Source: an uncultured Litorivicinus sp.
GTDB lineage: Bacteria; Pseudomonadota; Gammaproteobacteria; Pseudomonadales; Litorivicinaceae
Direction: 5' to 3'
Assembly: GCA_902536515.1 (NCBI GenBank)
Contig: CACAXU010000002.1
Coordinates: 26,951-90,950, forward strand
DNA length: 64,000 nucleotides
A program made the position numbers and the translations under genes. This document shows, one piece after another, positions 1 to 12,966 of the stretch (positions are counted from its first letter, which is position 1; each line of letters starts with the position of its first letter). The notes under the pieces are model-generated. The model was not told the origin of the DNA, did no database searches, and was given only the letters and a program-made list of their open reading frames with translations.

Positions 1-757
1 TCGATTCGCCATGTTCAGTTATCACCCCGACACGGTCACCATCACCATCAAATGCGAGGCCAACATCACAACCCTGTGTTTTCACCGCCGTGATCACGTC
101 CACCAAGTTTTTCGGTTTGGATGGATCCGGATGATGGTTTGGGAAGGTTCCATCAATATCAACATAAAGCGGAATCAAGTCACAGCCAAGTTGTTTGAAT
201 AATGCTTCAGCACAGACGCCTGCAACACCATTACCGCAATCAATCGCGATTTTAAGCGGTTTCTTCAATTGAACGTCGCCGGTGATTTTTTTTAGGTAGG
301 GTGTCAGCGCATCGGCCTCTGAAATTGATCCTTGGCCCACGACTAAACTGTCTGACTCGATGGCGCCATAAAGACCGGTAATATCGTCGCCATAAAGCGT
401 ATGCCCGCCAATCATCATTTTAAAGCCGTTGTAGGCTGGTGGGTTATGGCTTCCCGTTACCATGACACCAGATCCCGTGCCCAATGTCAGAGCTGCAAAG
501 TAGAGCACTGGCGTTGGGACCATGCCAACATCGATGACATCAACACCGGCGTGAATCAAGCCCAGGTTGAGTGCACCCTGAAGGTCTGGACCGGATAATC
601 GACCATCGCGCGCAGTGACGACCGTTGATTGTCCTTGCTGTTTCGCATAAGTCCCAATTGCTTGACCAAGGGCGCTAACCACATCGCGATTAAGTTGATC
701 GGGGTAGGTGCCTCGGACATCGTAGGCGCGAAAAATCGTTGAAGTTATTGCATCCAT
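1..757 (-). CDS. algC: phosphomannomutase/phosphoglucomutase (partial, continues beyond the window start)
   Basis: Reverse-strand translation from ATG at 757 gives [27 protein letters not shown]...VVTARDGRLSG...GVMVTGSHNPPAYNGFKMM...AFDGDGDRVGV: phosphohexomutase active-site serine loop (TGSHNP) and metal loop (DGDGDR). Neighbours dut and coaBC fit Pseudomonas-like synteny. Confidence 0.93.
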   Translation of the reverse strand, partial: MDAITSTIFRAYDVRGTYPDQLNRDVVSALGQAIGTYAKQQGQSTVVTARDGRLSGPDLQGALNLGLIHAGVDVIDVGMVPTPVLYFAALTLGTGSGVMVTGSHNPPAYNGFKMMIGGHTLYGDDITGLYGAIESDSLVVGQGSISEADALTPYLKKITGDVQLKKPLKIAIDCGNGVAGVCAEALFKQLGCDLIPLYVDIDGTFPNHHPDPSKPKNLVDVITAVKTQGCDVGLAFDGDGDRVGVITEHGES

Positions 758-1206
758 TAATGCGTCCCCGTGTGGCCAAAACCGCCTTCACCACGCTCCG
801 ATACGTCAAAATCGTCTACTTCGACAAAATTTGGTTTCACGACTGGGGTAATGATTAGCTGTGCAATTCGATCCCCGGGCTCGATTGTCTCAGGCTTGCT
901 ACCGCGGTTCCATGCGGAAATCTTGAGTTCGCCCTGGTAGTCGGAGTCGATCAAACCGACCAAATTGCCGAGCACTAGACCTCGGTGGCCAAGTCCACTT
1001 CGAGGCAGAATCATTGCGCAAAGGCCCGGATCCTTCAGATGGATTGCAATCCCAGTCCCGATCAGTTTTGTCTCGCCGGGCTGAAGTGTTACCGTTTGAT
1101 CGAGACATGCGCGCAAATCAACGCCTGCAGAACCTGGTGTGCTAACCTCTGGGAGAGGCCAATCATTGCCAACGCGAGGGTCGAGACGTTTAAATTCCAG
1201 GTTCAT
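757..1206 (-). CDS. dut: dUTP diphosphatase
   Basis: 149 aa; trimeric dUTPase motifs ([47 protein letters not shown]). Confidence 0.97.
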   Translation of the reverse strand: MNLEFKRLDPRVGNDWPLPEVSTPGSAGVDLRACLDQTVTLQPGETKLIGTGIAIHLKDPGLCAMILPRSGLGHRGLVLGNLVGLIDSDYQGELKISAWNRGSKPETIEPGDRIAQLIITPVVKPNFVEVDDFDVSERGEGGFGHTGTH

Positions 1207-2404
1207 TTCGAATCCCTTTCGCTAAGAGTGGAGACAGGGTTGCAAAGATTTCTTGAGCTACCTCAGATTTGGTTCCCGGCACAAGCTTTTGATCACTGTC
1301 ACTGAAAACAATTGTAGCTTCAGTCTCGTCTTGTCCAAAAATCTCGCCACTCGCAACACAATTGGCGATTACCGCATCGAGTGATTTCGTGGTCAGTTTT
1401 TGTCGCGCGTGTTCTAGAACACGTTCAGTTTCTGCTGCAAAACCGATGACCAAGCTTGGCCGGTTAGGGCTGGTCGCAACGGAATGGATGATGTCGATAT
1501 TTTCGGTAAGTATGAGTTGAGACAAATCGTTTTTCGACTTTTTTAATTTTTGCCTGGAAACAAACGTGGGCCGCATGTCACAAACAGCAGCAGCGCCTAC
1601 AAATAGATCAACTTCATCAAGAGCGGAGTGCACAGCAGCGTGCATATCGCTAGCTGTTTCAACACCAGCTGGCGCCTCAAGATGCACTGGGCCGGCAATT
1701 AAGGTCACTGCAGCGCCAAGACGGTTCGCGACCTCAGCGAGCGCGAACCCCATCTTGCCTGATGAACGATTACTCAAATATCGGACTGGGTCGACAGGTT
1801 CGTGAGTAGGACCCGCTGTAATGACAACCCGTCTTGCGGCGAGTGGACCACGATTTAATGTTGCCTCGAGTGTATTTGCGATTTCGAGAGCCTCACTCAT
1901 CCGTCCTGAGCCAACATCACCGCAGGCTTGGATTCCCGAATCTGGTCCGATGATTTGCGCTTTGCCAAACAGTCGTTCGAGATTTGCCTGTGTCTCTGGA
2001 TGTTCCCACATCTGTTGATTCATCGCCGGAGCAACCGCCTTTTCACATGTTGCTGCTGCCCAAAGGGTACTCAGTAAATCCGGCGCTTGGCCTCGTGCCA
2101 GCAATGCCATTGTGTTGGCAGTACAGGGTGCAACAAGAATGAGATCAGCCCAACGGGCCAACTCAATGTGTCCCATCCCAGCTTCTGCTTTGGGGTCAAG
2201 CATCGAAACTTTAACTTCTCGGCCGGTCAACGATTGAAACGTTAATGCGCTGACGAACGCGGTGGCAGTTTTAGTCATGACAACCTGCACTACTGCCCCG
2301 CGACGACCAAGTTCCCGGGCGAGCTCGCAGGCTTTGTAACACGCGATTCCGCCTGTAACGCCAAGCACAATGTGTTTGTTTTGAAACCAGGATATTTGCG
2401 TCAC
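1190..2404 (-). CDS. coaBC: bifunctional phosphopantothenoylcysteine decarboxylase / phosphopantothenate-cysteine ligase
   Basis: 404 aa; flavoprotein N-domain ([26 protein letters not shown]) and CoaB domain ([25 protein letters not shown]). Confidence 0.97.
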   Translation of the reverse strand: MTQISWFQNKHIVLGVTGGIACYKACELARELGRRGAVVQVVMTKTATAFVSALTFQSLTGREVKVSMLDPKAEAGMGHIELARWADLILVAPCTANTMALLARGQAPDLLSTLWAAATCEKAVAPAMNQQMWEHPETQANLERLFGKAQIIGPDSGIQACGDVGSGRMSEALEIANTLEATLNRGPLAARRVVITAGPTHEPVDPVRYLSNRSSGKMGFALAEVANRLGAAVTLIAGPVHLEAPAGVETASDMHAAVHSALDEVDLFVGAAAVCDMRPTFVSRQKLKKSKNDLSQLILTENIDIIHSVATSPNRPSLVIGFAAETERVLEHARQKLTTKSLDAVIANCVASGEIFGQDETEATIVFSDSDQKLVPGTKSEVAQEIFATLSPLLAKGIRNEPGI

Positions 2405-2561
2405 GGACGTTTCCTTGTTCTTAAGTCATCAATTTTATCATGAGTGATGGAATCAGCCGATGCCGAAATAAACGATTAATCGGCTCTTGTATGTTATTTC
2501 CAGCGACGGTATCCTTCGCGTCCATTTTTTATAGTCGGCGTAGCCAGAGGCGGATCAAGTT

Positions 2562-2798
2562 ATGTCAAAAGTGTGCCAAGTAACAGGCAAGGGTCCTGCG
2601 ACCGGCAACAATGTGTCGCATTCGAACATCAAGACGAAGCGTCGTTTCCTTCCGAACCTGCATTGGCATCGGTTCTGGGTTGATTCTGAGAAGCGTTTCG
2701 TTCGCCTTCGTGTGTCAACAAAGGGAATGCGCATTATCGATAAACTGGGGATTGACGTCGTTTTGGCAGATATCCGCTCACGTGGCAAAAAGGTGTAA
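2562..2798 (+). CDS. rpmB: 50S ribosomal protein L28
   Basis: 78 aa [39 protein letters not shown]... Confidence 0.98.
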   Translation: MSKVCQVTGKGPATGNNVSHSNIKTKRRFLPNLHWHRFWVDSEKRFVRLRVSTKGMRIIDKLGIDVVLADIRSRGKKV

Positions 2799-2801
2799 AC
2801 C

Positions 2802-2957
2802 ATGCGTGACAAAATTAAATTAGTATCATCCGCTGGAACCGGTCATTACTACACGACCGACAAAAACAAGCGGAATACTCCCGATAAACTTGAATTCAAA
2901 AAGTATGATCCCGTTGTTCGTAAGCACGTGACGTACAAGGAAGCTAAAATTAAGTAG
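2802..2957 (+). CDS. rpmG: 50S ribosomal protein L33
   Basis: Below the ORF-track length cutoff; translated by eye: [51 protein letters not shown], directly after rpmB. Confidence 0.97.
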   Translation: MRDKIKLVSSAGTGHYYTTDKNKRNTPDKLEFKKYDPVVRKHVTYKEAKIK

Positions 2958-2963
2958 CGGCTG

Positions 2964-4824
<1,861 letters not shown>

Positions 4825-4867
4825 ATGCTATCATCTCGCCTGAAGATTTTTAGGGTTCCCAATTGCC

Positions 4868-5938
4868 ATGGCATTTGATCCATTTTTACTTATCGGAGTT
4901 GTTACATTTATTGCGCTCATCGTTTGGTTTGTGCTCTGGCGGAAGAAAGTAACGCCAGAGCAACCTGTCCAGACACAGCACGTTGCACTAGAGGCGACAA
5001 ACACTCCCGTCGTTGATGAAGTCGCTGAGTCGGTGAGTTTCTTTAGTGCATTGGCGCGATCACGTTCTCAAATATCAAGCAGCCTCAGAAGTTTGTTTAG
5101 CGGCGGTTTCGATGAAGAGATCCGTGAGGATCTTGAAGCGATCCTGCTATCGTCTGATGTAGGTGTCGAGACCACGAACTGGGTTCTGGAGTCGCTTGAA
5201 GAGCGCTCGAAGCTGGAAGACGTTTCAGATCCAGAAGGCTTGGTTAAGCTCTTAAAAGAAATCCTGGCATCCACTCTAACTACATCCGAAGTGACAGTGG
5301 ACGAGCGCGTGAATTCACCGCATGTGATTTTGATGATTGGAGTGAATGGCGTTGGCAAAACGACCACCATTGGTAAGCTCGCTTATCGTTATCAAGCAGA
5401 TGAGCGTTCGGTGTTACTTGCGGCAGGCGACACATTCCGTGCAGCAGCTGTTGAACAGTTGAAAACCTGGGGTGAGCGAAATGGAGTTCCTGTTATTGCT
5501 CAAGACAACGGTGCGGATTCAGCATCGGTTCTTTACGACGCTTGTGAATCAGCGAAAGCCCGAGGGACTGATATTGTTTTGGCGGATACCGCGGGACGGC
5601 TTCAAAATAAAGCAAATTTGATGAATGAACTCGAGAAGATAGGTCGGGTGCTTCACAAGCTCGACATTGGGGCGCCGCATGAGGTACTGCTGGTATTGGA
5701 TGCGGGCACAGGCCAAAATGCAATCAGTCAGGCGCGAGAATTTTCGAAAGCAATTCGGCCGACAGGTTTGGTCCTCACAAAGCTTGATGGTACTGCGAAA
5801 GGCGGTATCGTATTTGCGCTTGCTCGCGAGTTTGGTCTCCCAATCCGTTATGTCGGTCTTGGCGAAAAAGCTGAAGATTTGCGTACATTTGATGCGACAT
5901 CATTCGTAGACGCCATGTTCTCGGAGGCGTCTGAGTGA
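4868..5938 (+). CDS. ftsY: signal recognition particle receptor FtsY
   Basis: SRP GTPase NG domain: GVNGVGKTTTIGKLA, AAGDTFRAAAVEQL, DTAGRLQNKANLMNEL, TKLDGTAKGG. Confidence 0.98.
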   Translation: MAFDPFLLIGVVTFIALIVWFVLWRKKVTPEQPVQTQHVALEATNTPVVDEVAESVSFFSALARSRSQISSSLRSLFSGGFDEEIREDLEAILLSSDVGVETTNWVLESLEERSKLEDVSDPEGLVKLLKEILASTLTTSEVTVDERVNSPHVILMIGVNGVGKTTTIGKLAYRYQADERSVLLAAGDTFRAAAVEQLKTWGERNGVPVIAQDNGADSASVLYDACESAKARGTDIVLADTAGRLQNKANLMNELEKIGRVLHKLDIGAPHEVLLVLDAGTGQNAISQAREFSKAIRPTGLVLTKLDGTAKGGIVFALAREFGLPIRYVGLGEKAEDLRTFDATSFVDAMFSEASE

Positions 5939-6609
5939 TTGAGTTTGAGAGCGTTGCCAAAGTATTCGATGGACAACGCGAAGCGCTCTCTAATGTGAAC
6001 TTCCGCCTTGCGCCCGGTGAGATGGCGTTTCTGACAGGTCACTCCGGGGCGGGCAAGTCGACATTACTGCGACTCATCCTCGGTTTTGAGACTGCATCGT
6101 CTGGGGTTGTTCGTGTTGCGGGGACCGATTTATCAACATTATCGGGTGAAAAGCTGGCACGTTATCGACGACGTGTTGGTGTAGTCTTCCAGGACCCCAA
6201 TTTAGAAGATGACTTGTCTGTTTACGATAATGTTGCGTTACCGCTTCGTATTTCTGGATTTAGTGAATCAGAGATACCAAAACGAGTGAAAGCAGCACTG
6301 TCTCGAGTTGACTTATCGGACCAAGCGAAGGCGAGGCCACGCGTGCTTTCCGGTGGCCAGCAACAACGTGTCGGTATTGCCAGGGCAATCGTGCATCGAC
6401 CTGCTCTATTAGTGGCTGATGAGCCAACAGGAAACCTTGATCCAGAGCTTTCGGCACGCGTGATGCGGATGTTTACCCAGTTTCAGCAATTGGGCGTCAC
6501 AATCTTGGTCGCCACGCACGAACGCGCTGTAGTTGAGTCGTTACCATTTCGACGGTTAGTTATTGAAAGAGGGTCTCTTGTCTCTGATGGGATGGGGGCA
6601 AATCGTTGA
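5935..6609 (+). CDS. ftsE: cell division ATP-binding protein FtsE
   Basis: GTG start overlapping ftsY stop; Walker [12 protein letters not shown], signature [19 protein letters not shown]. Confidence 0.97.
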   Translation: MIEFESVAKVFDGQREALSNVNFRLAPGEMAFLTGHSGAGKSTLLRLILGFETASSGVVRVAGTDLSTLSGEKLARYRRRVGVVFQDPNLEDDLSVYDNVALPLRISGFSESEIPKRVKAALSRVDLSDQAKARPRVLSGGQQQRVGIARAIVHRPALLVADEPTGNLDPELSARVMRMFTQFQQLGVTILVATHERAVVESLPFRRLVIERGSLVSDGMGANR

Positions 6610-7511
6610 ACCGTTGGATATTGGATCACACGCAGGCTATTGCAGATGCTTGGAAGCGAACGTCGGATCGATTCACGCAGTTTATTGTCTTGGTTTGCCT
6701 ACTGGGAATTTTGCTTGCAATTCCTGGTTGGCTTGCACAAATATGGATCGGGATGGCCTCGCTGGTGCCAAAAGATGCTGTTCGCAGTGAGGCGATTGTT
6801 TTCCTAAAAAAAGATCTCGATGTTGAGGCACGAATTGATTTAGAGCGCCTACTCTCTGAAATGCCATGGGTAGATGAAATCATGTTTGTCCCACGAAGTG
6901 CAGCACTTGAACAATTGAGTTCGCAGGATGGTCTAGAATCGATTGCAGAATTGAAGAACAATAATCCACTGCCTGATGCACTTCGGTTGAAATTCACGAT
7001 GCACGGTGTTGAGGCGAGTGAAAATGAAATTATTGAAAAATTAACGTCGGATCGACGTGTACTCTCTTTACGTTATTACCCCTCCACACGGATTCAATAT
7101 GCATCACTTGTTGAGATGTTGGGCTTCTTGGGTGTTGGCTTATCATTACTGACGATTATCGGCGTGTTGATGGCTGTTTTCTTGGTTGCAGCGGCTGATG
7201 TGGTGGATGATCGTCGACGCATCGAACTGTATACCCTGCTCGGTGCATCTCGACGGTTTATCAAGCGACCGTATCTTTACAGGGCAACAATTCTTGGTGT
7301 GTTAGCCGGATTGATTGCATGTCTTGTGATTACCCTATTAAATGAGGTATTGTCCTCGGTTCTCGCATTAAGTTTGAAAGCAATAGATACTCGGCTTTCA
7401 AACTTCCCCATGGATGGTCGGATACTGATTGGTGTTGCATCGATTGCAGTGTTTACCAGTTGGGTTGGTGCAGAGCGCGCTGTCAGTCGACGATTGAAGG
7501 CCCTTCATTGA
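6606..7511 (+). CDS. ftsX: cell division protein FtsX
   Basis: TTG start overlapping ftsE; MacB/FtsX-type permease with RRRIELYTLLGAS; synteny ftsY-E-X-rpoH. Confidence 0.95.
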   Translation: MNRWILDHTQAIADAWKRTSDRFTQFIVLVCLLGILLAIPGWLAQIWIGMASLVPKDAVRSEAIVFLKKDLDVEARIDLERLLSEMPWVDEIMFVPRSAALEQLSSQDGLESIAELKNNNPLPDALRLKFTMHGVEASENEIIEKLTSDRRVLSLRYYPSTRIQYASLVEMLGFLGVGLSLLTIIGVLMAVFLVAAADVVDDRRRIELYTLLGASRRFIKRPYLYRATILGVLAGLIACLVITLLNEVLSSVLALSLKAIDTRLSNFPMDGRILIGVASIAVFTSWVGAERAVSRRLKALH

Positions 7512-7622
7512 TGACAAAAAGGACTCAATAGCATTCGATTTCCAGCGCATTGGAACTAAAATTGAATCACGCTCTCGATATACTAAGACTAAAGGTTAAA
7601 CAAGGATGTCAGCAAAGTTAAA

Positions 7623-8507
7623 ATGAATGCGCTAGCTGAAACGAGGTGTTTTGTGCCGAAAAAATCAAATTTACCTGTCGAAGTATTACTTCCAGGCGGT
7701 CAGATCGAGGCCTACATTCAGTCTGTCAGCCAAATTCCGATTTTGACCGCGGAAGAGGAAAAAGAAATTGCCGATCGCTTGTATTACGACAACGATCTTG
7801 ACGCGGCTCGTTCTTTAGTTATGTCACATTTGCGTTTTGTTGTGCACATCGCGCGTAGTTATTCTGGTTATGGGTTGCCGCAGGCGGATCTAATTCAAGA
7901 AGGCAATGTAGGCCTGATGAAAGCGGTGAAGCGTTTTAATCCTGAAATGGGTGTTCGCTTGGTGTCGTTCGCTGTGCATTGGATCAAAGCGGAGATGCAC
8001 GAATATATCCTGAAAAATTGGCGGATTGTTAAAGTTGCGACGACTAAAGCCCAGCGCAAGATGTTCTTCAACTTAAGAAGCGCCAAGAAAAAACTGGCTT
8101 GGTTTACTGCAGAAGAAGTAAAAAATGTTGCAAACGACTTGGGCGTCAGCGAAGACGTTGTTCGTCAGATGGAGGGCCGACTTGCTGCGCAAGATATGGC
8201 GTTTGATGGCTACTCAGATGACGATGATGATCTCTCTCTAGCGCCGGCACACTACCTCGAAGCGTCGGATGCGGATCCCGCCCACATATTAGAAAAACAG
8301 AACTGGACGCAAGATTCCACTGATCGTTTGTATTCTGCTTTGTCTGCCTTAGATGATCGGAGTAAAGATATTTTGGCGAGTCGTTGGCTGTCGGATGAAA
8401 AAGCAACGCTTCATGAGCTTGCTGGTAAGTATAATGTCTCTGCGGAGCGAATTCGTCAGCTTGAGAAGAATGCGATGAAGAAGGTTAAAATAGCGCTTGT
8501 GGCTTGA
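7623..8507 (+). CDS. rpoH: RNA polymerase sigma-32 factor
   Basis: 294 aa; [44 protein letters not shown], RpoH-box-like [45 protein letters not shown]. Confidence 0.97.
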   Translation: MNALAETRCFVPKKSNLPVEVLLPGGQIEAYIQSVSQIPILTAEEEKEIADRLYYDNDLDAARSLVMSHLRFVVHIARSYSGYGLPQADLIQEGNVGLMKAVKRFNPEMGVRLVSFAVHWIKAEMHEYILKNWRIVKVATTKAQRKMFFNLRSAKKKLAWFTAEEVKNVANDLGVSEDVVRQMEGRLAAQDMAFDGYSDDDDDLSLAPAHYLEASDADPAHILEKQNWTQDSTDRLYSALSALDDRSKDILASRWLSDEKATLHELAGKYNVSAERIRQLEKNAMKKVKIALVA

Positions 8508-8532
8508 TGGACGGACGCGTTTTTTTCGAGAA

Positions 8533-8556
8533 AGGTCGCTTACGCGGCCTTTTTTA
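8533..8556 (+). terminator. Rho-independent terminator after rpoH
   Basis: AGGTCGC-TTAC-GCGGCCT stem-loop followed by a T run, between rpoH stop and thiS. Confidence 0.85.
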
Positions 8557-8564
8557 TTAAAGGA

Positions 8565-8768
8565 ATGAGCATGCAAATATCAGTGAATGGCGAGACTGAA
8601 AGAATCGAGCCTCAAAGTCTTGAGAGGTATCTGTCCAACAAGTCATTACTGGGTCATCGAATTGCCGTTGAGCGAAATGGCGATATTGTCCCAAAATCGC
8701 AATTTTCTGATGTCATATTAGAGGATGGTGACGTACTCGAGATTGTGCATGCCGTCGGAGGAGGTTGA
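8565..8768 (+). CDS. thiS: sulfur carrier protein ThiS
   Basis: 67 aa ending in the Gly-Gly C-terminus (EIVHAVGGG); directly upstream of thiG. Confidence 0.95.
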   Translation: MSMQISVNGETERIEPQSLERYLSNKSLLGHRIAVERNGDIVPKSQFSDVILEDGDVLEIVHAVGGG

Positions 8769-9548
8769 GTGACAGACACAATTCAAGTGGGCTCATATGC
8801 ACTGAAATCTAGACTTCTTGTAGGCACTGGAAAATATCATAATTTGGATGAAACCGGTCGCGCGATTGAGGCAAGTGGTGCTGATGTCGTGACAATGGCC
8901 GTGCGCCGAACAAATCTAGGCCAAAATCCAAATGAACCAAACCTCCTGCATGTAATCTCTCCTGATCGCTATACTTTGTTACCGAACACTGCAGGGTGTC
9001 ATACGGCTGATGCTGCGGTTCGGACTTGCCGGCTTGCACGGGAGTTACTGGATGGCCACAACCTGGTAAAACTGGAAGTCATCTCAAAGTCCCGAACACT
9101 GTATCCGGATGTGGTCGAGACATTGAGTGCCGCCCGCACGCTCGTTGATGATGGCTTTGAGGTCATGGTATATACCTCCGACGACCCTTTAATCGCAATT
9201 GAGCTTGAAGCAATCGGTTGTGTTGCTGTGATGCCACTGGGTGCGCCGATTGGTTCAGGCCTTGGATTGCAAAATCCCTACAATATTCGGGAAATTCTCG
9301 ATCATCTGAAAGTGCCTGTGATCGTTGATGCCGGTGTTGGTACCGCTTCGGACGCGACGGTTGCAATGGAGCTCGGCTGTGAAGGTGTTTTGATGAATAC
9401 CGCAATTGCCGAAGCCAAAGATCCAATCAAAATGGCTTGCGCAATGAGACTTGCCGTTGAAAGTGGACGTCTCGCTTATGAGGCAGGACGGATTCCAAGA
9501 AAACGTTATGCAGGTGCTTCAAGCCCTGAGACTGGTTTGATTGAATGA
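8769..9548 (+). CDS. thiG: thiazole synthase
   Basis: [67 protein letters not shown]. Confidence 0.98.
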   Translation: MTDTIQVGSYALKSRLLVGTGKYHNLDETGRAIEASGADVVTMAVRRTNLGQNPNEPNLLHVISPDRYTLLPNTAGCHTADAAVRTCRLARELLDGHNLVKLEVISKSRTLYPDVVETLSAARTLVDDGFEVMVYTSDDPLIAIELEAIGCVAVMPLGAPIGSGLGLQNPYNIREILDHLKVPVIVDAGVGTASDATVAMELGCEGVLMNTAIAEAKDPIKMACAMRLAVESGRLAYEAGRIPRKRYAGASSPETGLIE

Positions 9549-10240
9549 TCGATGAAACGAAGAAACGAACGATTCGGAGCTTTGTGTTGCGCACAGGTCG
9601 GATGACAAAAGCGCAAGATGAGGCCTATCGGACTCTATGGACTGAGTATGGGCTCGTTTGTCAACATCGGCGACTTGATCTTCAAGAGACATTTGGTCGG
9701 GACGCCCCAGTCGTGTTTGAAGTCGGCTTTGGCATGGGGGATTCATTGTTAAGCCAAGCGCTGAACGAACCCGATCGTGATTTTGTAGGTGTCGAGGTCC
9801 ATAAGCCGGGTGTGGGGCGCTTGATGAATGAGGCGAAAAAAGCAGGCATCACGAATCTTCGTGTCATCTGCGAAGATGCGGTTGAAGTTTTATCGGACGG
9901 ATTAGGGCCTCAGTCCCTTGAAGGTGTGCAAATTTATTTTCCGGATCCATGGCATAAAAAGCGTCATCACAAACGACGTATCGTGCAGATCAAATTGATC
10001 AACCTGCTCACGCATAGCGTGCGCCTGGGTGGATTTTGTCATTTGGCAACCGATTGGGCTCCGTATGCTGAGTGGATAGTTGAAATGTTTAGCCAAACTG
10101 TTGCCTGGCATAATACTTCTGAAAATGGAAATTTTGTCCCACGGCCTGCGCGTCGGCCGATTACCAAATTCGAAACACGTGGTGAGCGATTGGGTCACAA
10201 GGTCTTTGATCTCGTCTACGAGCGAAAGGCCTCAGATTAG
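9545..10240 (+). CDS. trmB: tRNA (guanine(46)-N(7))-methyltransferase
   Basis: [31 protein letters not shown]. Confidence 0.97.
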   Translation: MIDETKKRTIRSFVLRTGRMTKAQDEAYRTLWTEYGLVCQHRRLDLQETFGRDAPVVFEVGFGMGDSLLSQALNEPDRDFVGVEVHKPGVGRLMNEAKKAGITNLRVICEDAVEVLSDGLGPQSLEGVQIYFPDPWHKKRHHKRRIVQIKLINLLTHSVRLGGFCHLATDWAPYAEWIVEMFSQTVAWHNTSENGNFVPRPARRPITKFETRGERLGHKVFDLVYERKASD

Positions 10241-11353
10241 CATTTCTAAAATACGATTGAGGTAGCGCCAGCCAAGTTCGGATGCTTGAAAACGCCTGGG
10301 TTTTAGCAGATGCAGTCGGTCCGCTTCGGTCAAATGTGCCGCCCGAAATTGAACGGGATCAAGTCCGGTTCTCTCTTGAAAGCACGCATATGAGATTCCT
10401 GATTTCAATCGAAGGCCGTTCATCAAACATTCAGCACCTAAATAACCATCTGACAGAGGGTGTTCAGTTGCATGAAAATCACTGCGGGCAAGGTAATTGG
10501 ATGGCTGTCTCGTCCGTTGCGTGCGTATCGCTCCACGTGCAGTTGTGATTTTTCCGTGGGAGCCAGCGCCGATGCCAAGATAATCGCCGAACTCCCAGTA
10601 ATTTATATTATGTCTGGCCTCTTCGCCTGGTTTTGCAAACGCAGACACTTCATAGTGCTTAAGGCCCATCGAATCAATTAGCTCCTCTCCAATAGCCTCA
10701 GTGATATCCAGAATTTCTTCCTTGGGGAGGTTGGGTGGTTTTGAGTAAAAAGCAGTATTTGATTCGATGGTCAGTTGATACCAAGACAGGTGATCAATTT
10801 CGAGATCACGGACCATGTTGAGATCTTCCCGGGCGATGAGCGGTGTCTGACCAGGAGTCCCATGCATGAGGTCAACATTGAGCCGATTGAAGCCAATTAC
10901 TTTTGCATGCTCGATTATCTTAACAGCTTGGTGTCCGTCATGAATCCGTCCAAGTGCTTTGAGAACGTACTCATTGAAGCTTTGAACACCGATTGACAGC
11001 CGATTAATACCTAACTCGCGATAGCCACTAAGGTGACTTAGATCTAAAGTTCCTGGATTTGCTTCGAGAGTGATTTCAGTGTGATCGGAGATTAAATCAA
11101 GATCCCTGAGTCGCTGAAAGAGTGGTTCGAGGTGTTGTGGTGGAAAAAGGCTTGGGGTGCCTCCGCCAAAGAACATAGAAACGAAAGGAATTGATCCATA
11201 GCGCTCGAGATCAGCATTAAGATCATGAAGTAACGCGCGCCCATATGCGGCGTAGTCAGGATTTGCTTGTTCATGGCTGTTAAAATCACAGTAGGGGCAC
11301 TTCTCAATGCACCAGGGAATGTGGATGTAGAGCGAGCGAGGTAACGAATTCAA
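10232..11353 (-). CDS. hemW: radical SAM heme chaperone HemW
   Basis: SLYIHIPWCIEKCPYCDFNSH, FFGGGTPSLF, GVQSFNEYVLKALGRIHDG. Confidence 0.96.
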   Translation of the reverse strand: MNSLPRSLYIHIPWCIEKCPYCDFNSHEQANPDYAAYGRALLHDLNADLERYGSIPFVSMFFGGGTPSLFPPQHLEPLFQRLRDLDLISDHTEITLEANPGTLDLSHLSGYRELGINRLSIGVQSFNEYVLKALGRIHDGHQAVKIIEHAKVIGFNRLNVDLMHGTPGQTPLIAREDLNMVRDLEIDHLSWYQLTIESNTAFYSKPPNLPKEEILDITEAIGEELIDSMGLKHYEVSAFAKPGEEARHNINYWEFGDYLGIGAGSHGKITTARGAIRTQRTRQPSNYLARSDFHATEHPLSDGYLGAECLMNGLRLKSGISYACFQERTGLDPVQFRAAHLTEADRLHLLKPRRFQASELGWRYLNRILEMLI

Positions 11354-11946
11354 CTGAGAAGTGACCTTAGTTCGATTACGGCAAGTCCGCGATGGCTTCG
11401 CTGATTCTTCGATTCTGGGTCGAGCTCAGCGGCCGTTTGTTGGAGCCCATCTGGGAGAAAAATGGGATCGTAACCAAATCCATCCTCTCCACGGGGTGAG
11501 TCAATAATGTGTCCATACCATCGACCGATGACCACAATCGGATCTGGATCGGTTGCATGACGAACCAAGGCAAGTGCACAAATGTAATGTCCTCGCCGAT
11601 TCTCACCGGTGAGATCTTTCATCAGATCCAATAGCAGGTTCAGATTCTCTTGGTCTGACGCATTGCTCCCCGCGAAGCGCGCTGAATAGAGCCCAGGAGC
11701 ATAATCAAGTGCTGGAATCACAAGCCCGGAATCATCAGCTAAAGCTGCGAGTTGCGTGACCGCTGACGCATGGCGTGCTTTTAGCAGTGCGTTCTCGACG
11801 AAACTGAGCCCGGTTTCTTCTGGTGACTCGACATGAAGATCACTCTGAGGAATTACGTCAGTTCCAAAACCCGAAAAGAGTTTCGAGAACTCACGAAGCT
11901 TTCCTTGGTTGCCACTGGCTAATACCAGTTTGTCATCAGTCCACAT
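11350..11946 (-). CDS. rdgB: RdgB/HAM1 non-canonical purine NTP pyrophosphatase
   Basis: LVLASGNQGKLREF, ALADDSGLVIPALDYAPGLYSARFAG, GEDGFGYDPIFLPDG; start at MWTDDK chosen over the track start at 12009. Confidence 0.95.
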   Translation of the reverse strand: MWTDDKLVLASGNQGKLREFSKLFSGFGTDVIPQSDLHVESPEETGLSFVENALLKARHASAVTQLAALADDSGLVIPALDYAPGLYSARFAGSNASDQENLNLLLDLMKDLTGENRRGHYICALALVRHATDPDPIVVIGRWYGHIIDSPRGEDGFGYDPIFLPDGLQQTAAELDPESKNQRSHRGLAVIELRSLLS

Positions 11947-12370
11947 AGACTCTTTGCTTGAAGTTGACATCGATCGCTTGGGCATTGATGGGAATGACTT
12001 CAAGCGCAATTTGGATTTCTTCTTCGCTACTCACACGCAAGGGCGCGAGGTAGTAGATGGCATCGTCCCCCTCATCAATTTCGCGAAACGTGAGAGTTTG
12101 TGTTTGTCCGAGTAGGTTTTTTGAAAATCCGGTAACAGAGGCTGCCACCGCACCCCGTGCTTGTCCATCTGGCTGAATTTTCAACACAACCACGTTGATC
12201 AGTGCCTGACGACGACTCCGTTCAAATCCGTATGTCGAAGCAACATCCTGCGTTAAAAATGTTGATGGAAAGGGCTGAATCTGTACTTCAAATCCTTGTT
12301 CCCTGACCATTTCAGTGGCGTAAGTACTGACGGTCCAACAGCACAAAAGGGCGATGATCATCTGGCGCAT
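11936..12370 (-). CDS. DUF4426 domain-containing exported protein
   Basis: Signal peptide [18 protein letters not shown] then FEVQIQPFPSTFLTQDVASTYGFERSRRQALINVVV; syntenic position between metW and rdgB. Confidence 0.8.
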   Translation of the reverse strand: MRQMIIALLCCWTVSTYATEMVREQGFEVQIQPFPSTFLTQDVASTYGFERSRRQALINVVVLKIQPDGQARGAVAASVTGFSKNLLGQTQTLTFREIDEGDDAIYYLAPLRVSSEEEIQIALEVIPINAQAIDVNFKQRVYVD

Positions 12371-12966
12371 TAGAGCTCCTTGGTGAGTCTGTAGACAGCA
12401 ACTTCCCCAAAGAGATTGGGCCAAACTGTTCCAAGCCAAGTGCGCTTGCCCGAAAGATTCGACGTATCTTTATCTAGGATCTGAATTCCAAGTGTTTGAC
12501 AAAGTTCTTCGAAATCCCGGAATGTGGACAGGTGAATATTTGGTGTGTCGTACCATGGATTCGGAAGCTGTGGGTTTACCGGCATATGGCCGGCCAAGCC
12601 CAACTGAATACGGTTCCTAATGTAGGCAAAGTTAGGGAAGGTGACGATCGCTTCACGACCAACGCGAAGCATTTCAGACAAAGCCAGGTCCGGCCGTCGA
12701 ATCGCCTGCAACGTTTGCGTCATAATGACAGTATCAAACTGCTGATCATTGAAGTTTGAGAGACCACGATTCAAGTCTTGTTGGATGACACTGAGGCCCA
12801 AATCGAGACAGGTTGCTATTTTATCTGGATCTAATTCCAGACCTAGCGCATGAATCCCATGTGTCTTAACCAATTGAGCGAGTAACCGGCCATCACCACA
12901 CCCAAGATCGAGAACACGGGCATTATTCGCGATCCAAGCTGGAATGCGGTAAAAATGCGAAATCAC
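12370..12966 (-). CDS. metW: methionine biosynthesis protein MetW
   Basis: SAM-methyltransferase-like [61 protein letters not shown]; adjacent to metX. Confidence 0.95.
   Translation of the reverse strand: MISHFYRIPAWIANNARVLDLGCGDGRLLAQLVKTHGIHALGLELDPDKIATCLDLGLSVIQQDLNRGLSNFNDQQFDTVIMTQTLQAIRRPDLALSEMLRVGREAIVTFPNFAYIRNRIQLGLAGHMPVNPQLPNPWYDTPNIHLSTFRDFEELCQTLGIQILDKDTSNLSGKRTWLGTVWPNLFGEVAVYRLTKEL

Noticed and set aside
11-598. Plus-strand ORFs 11-202 and 401-598
   Set aside because: Antisense to algC, whose reverse translation is unambiguous.
985-1305. 106-aa plus-strand ORF overlapping dut/coaBC
   Set aside because: Antisense shadow of two well-supported genes; no recognisable motif.
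2473-2482. CGATTAATCG 10-bp palindrome upstream of rpmB/coaBC
   Set aside because: Short palindrome expected by chance at this scale; no link to a known regulator.
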